DNA from: Synergistaceae bacterium
GTDB lineage: Bacteria > Synergistota > Synergistia > Synergistales > Synergistaceae
Direction of reading: 5' to 3'
Assembly: GCA_031273585.1 (NCBI GenBank)
Contig: JAISRP010000022.1
Location: 1 to 7,086 of the forward strand
DNA length: 7,086 nucleotides
Every line of letters begins with the position of its first letter. Positions within the stretch are counted from its first letter, which is position 1. The notes beneath the pieces were generated by a model. The model did not search any database and was not told the origin of the DNA. It saw only the letters and a program-made list of their open reading frames with translations. Made by a program: the position numbers and the translations under genes. Positions 6,812-7,086 of the stretch are shown here, piece by piece.

Positions 6812-7086
6812 AAAAAAATTTTTCCGGCGGGGCCAGGGGAGGCAAGGAGACCGGCGGGTCCGGCGGGCGGAGAGGGAGGCGCGCCGTCCCAGGCGGGCGC
6901 GGCGAGACCGAAGCCCCAAGACCCAGGCGGCGCATCGGCGCTCATTCGGGCGGGCGCGCAAAGCCGGAGGCGCCTCGCCTGGAAAACCGCAGGGACCGCG
7001 CGGACCGGGATGAAAATTTTTCGAGGGAGGACTCCTCCTCAGATTTTTGCTGGGGGAGGAATCCCGTGATTTCCCTTCTGGAGGAC
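6808..7086 (+). CDS. SpoU/TrmH-family RNA 2'-O-methyltransferase (RlmB-like), N-terminal fragment with Arg/Gly-rich leader
   Basis: Ninety-three codons are open to the right edge, so the gene is cut off before its catalytic SPOUT domain. The recognisable part is WGRNPVISLLED at residues 82-93, which matches the GRNPVxxxLE opening of the SpoU substrate-binding domain of RlmB/TrmH-type enzymes that methylate a ribose 2'-OH (G2251 of 23S rRNA for RlmB). Residues 1-80 are an unusual extension: about 17 Arg and 15 Gly, no hydrophobic core, with clusters such as GGRRGRRAVPGGRG, so probably disordered and RNA-binding. The start is firm: the ATG overlaps the uvrA TGA (ATGA) and has AGGAGG 8 nt upstream. 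Codons 2-5 lie on an A8T5 tract. The family is inferred from a short motif, so RlmB versus another TrmH-type paralogue is open. Confidence 0.72.
   Translation, partial: MKKNFSGGARGGKETGGSGGRRGRRAVPGGRGETEAPRPRRRIGAHSGGRAKPEAPRLENRRDRADRDENFSREDSSSDFCWGRNPVISLLED
6811..6823 (+). repeat. A8T5 homopolymer tract at the start of the rlmB-like gene
   Basis: Eight A followed by five T begin immediately after the ATG. It is the longest homopolymer I noticed in an otherwise GC-rich window. It encodes KKNF at residues 2-5. Slippage in the A run would shift the frame at the very start of the gene. Confidence 0.9.

Noticed and set aside
6306..6935. 209-residue minus-strand frame across the uvrA end and the methyltransferase leader
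   Set aside because: Pro/Ser/Arg-rich translation of the reverse complement of a GC-rich coding junction; no motif, and it conflicts with two supported genes.
1..7086. CRISPR arrays, tRNA or rRNA genes, insertion sequences, attachment sites
   Set aside because: No spaced direct repeats, no tRNA-like cloverleaf arms, no transposase-like frames or terminal inverted repeats were seen; the window is almost entirely coding.

Overview
This is a compact, GC-rich stretch with all genes on the + strand and almost no intergenic DNA: the 3' part of a patatin/outer-membrane-barrel gene, complete uvrB and uvrA genes, and the first 93 codons of a probable SpoU/TrmH-family 23S rRNA 2'-O-methyltransferase (RlmB-like). 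The upstream gene ends in a POTRA domain and a 16-strand-type beta barrel, so the host is a diderm bacterium with an outer membrane. GC-rich codons with frequent ATA (Ile) and AGG (Arg), together with a Bacillota-style uvrB-uvrA order in a diderm, would suit a Synergistota-like organism. That placement is an inference from style only and was not checked by any search.

Layout: 2-1840 is the patatin-POTRA-barrel gene (5' end outside the window, nucleophile-serine region not visible). 1841-1905 is the only real intergenic gap. It holds a perfect extended -10 (TGGTATAAT), a short dyad overlapping that -10, a near-match to a Bacillus-type LexA box, and the uvrB ribosome binding site. 1906-4032 is uvrB and 3956-6811 is uvrA; the two overlap by 77 nt in different frames (98 nt if uvrA starts at 3935). 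6808-7086 is the start of the rlmB-like gene, joined to uvrA by an ATGA overlap and running off the window.

UvrA and UvrB together perform damage recognition and loading in nucleotide excision repair; UvrC is not in this window. uvrB, uvrA and the methyltransferase gene are overlapping, each start after the first has its own Shine-Dalgarno, and they are probably one transcript from the promoter before uvrB. The patatin gene has no recognisable terminator after it, so read-through from it is also possible.

I do not see a new defence, mobile or signalling system here. The points most worth a second look are the long out-of-frame uvrB/uvrA overlap that gives UvrB a very basic tail, the Arg/Gly-rich disordered leader on the methyltransferase, the control region before uvrB, and the unusual features of the outer-membrane barrel.
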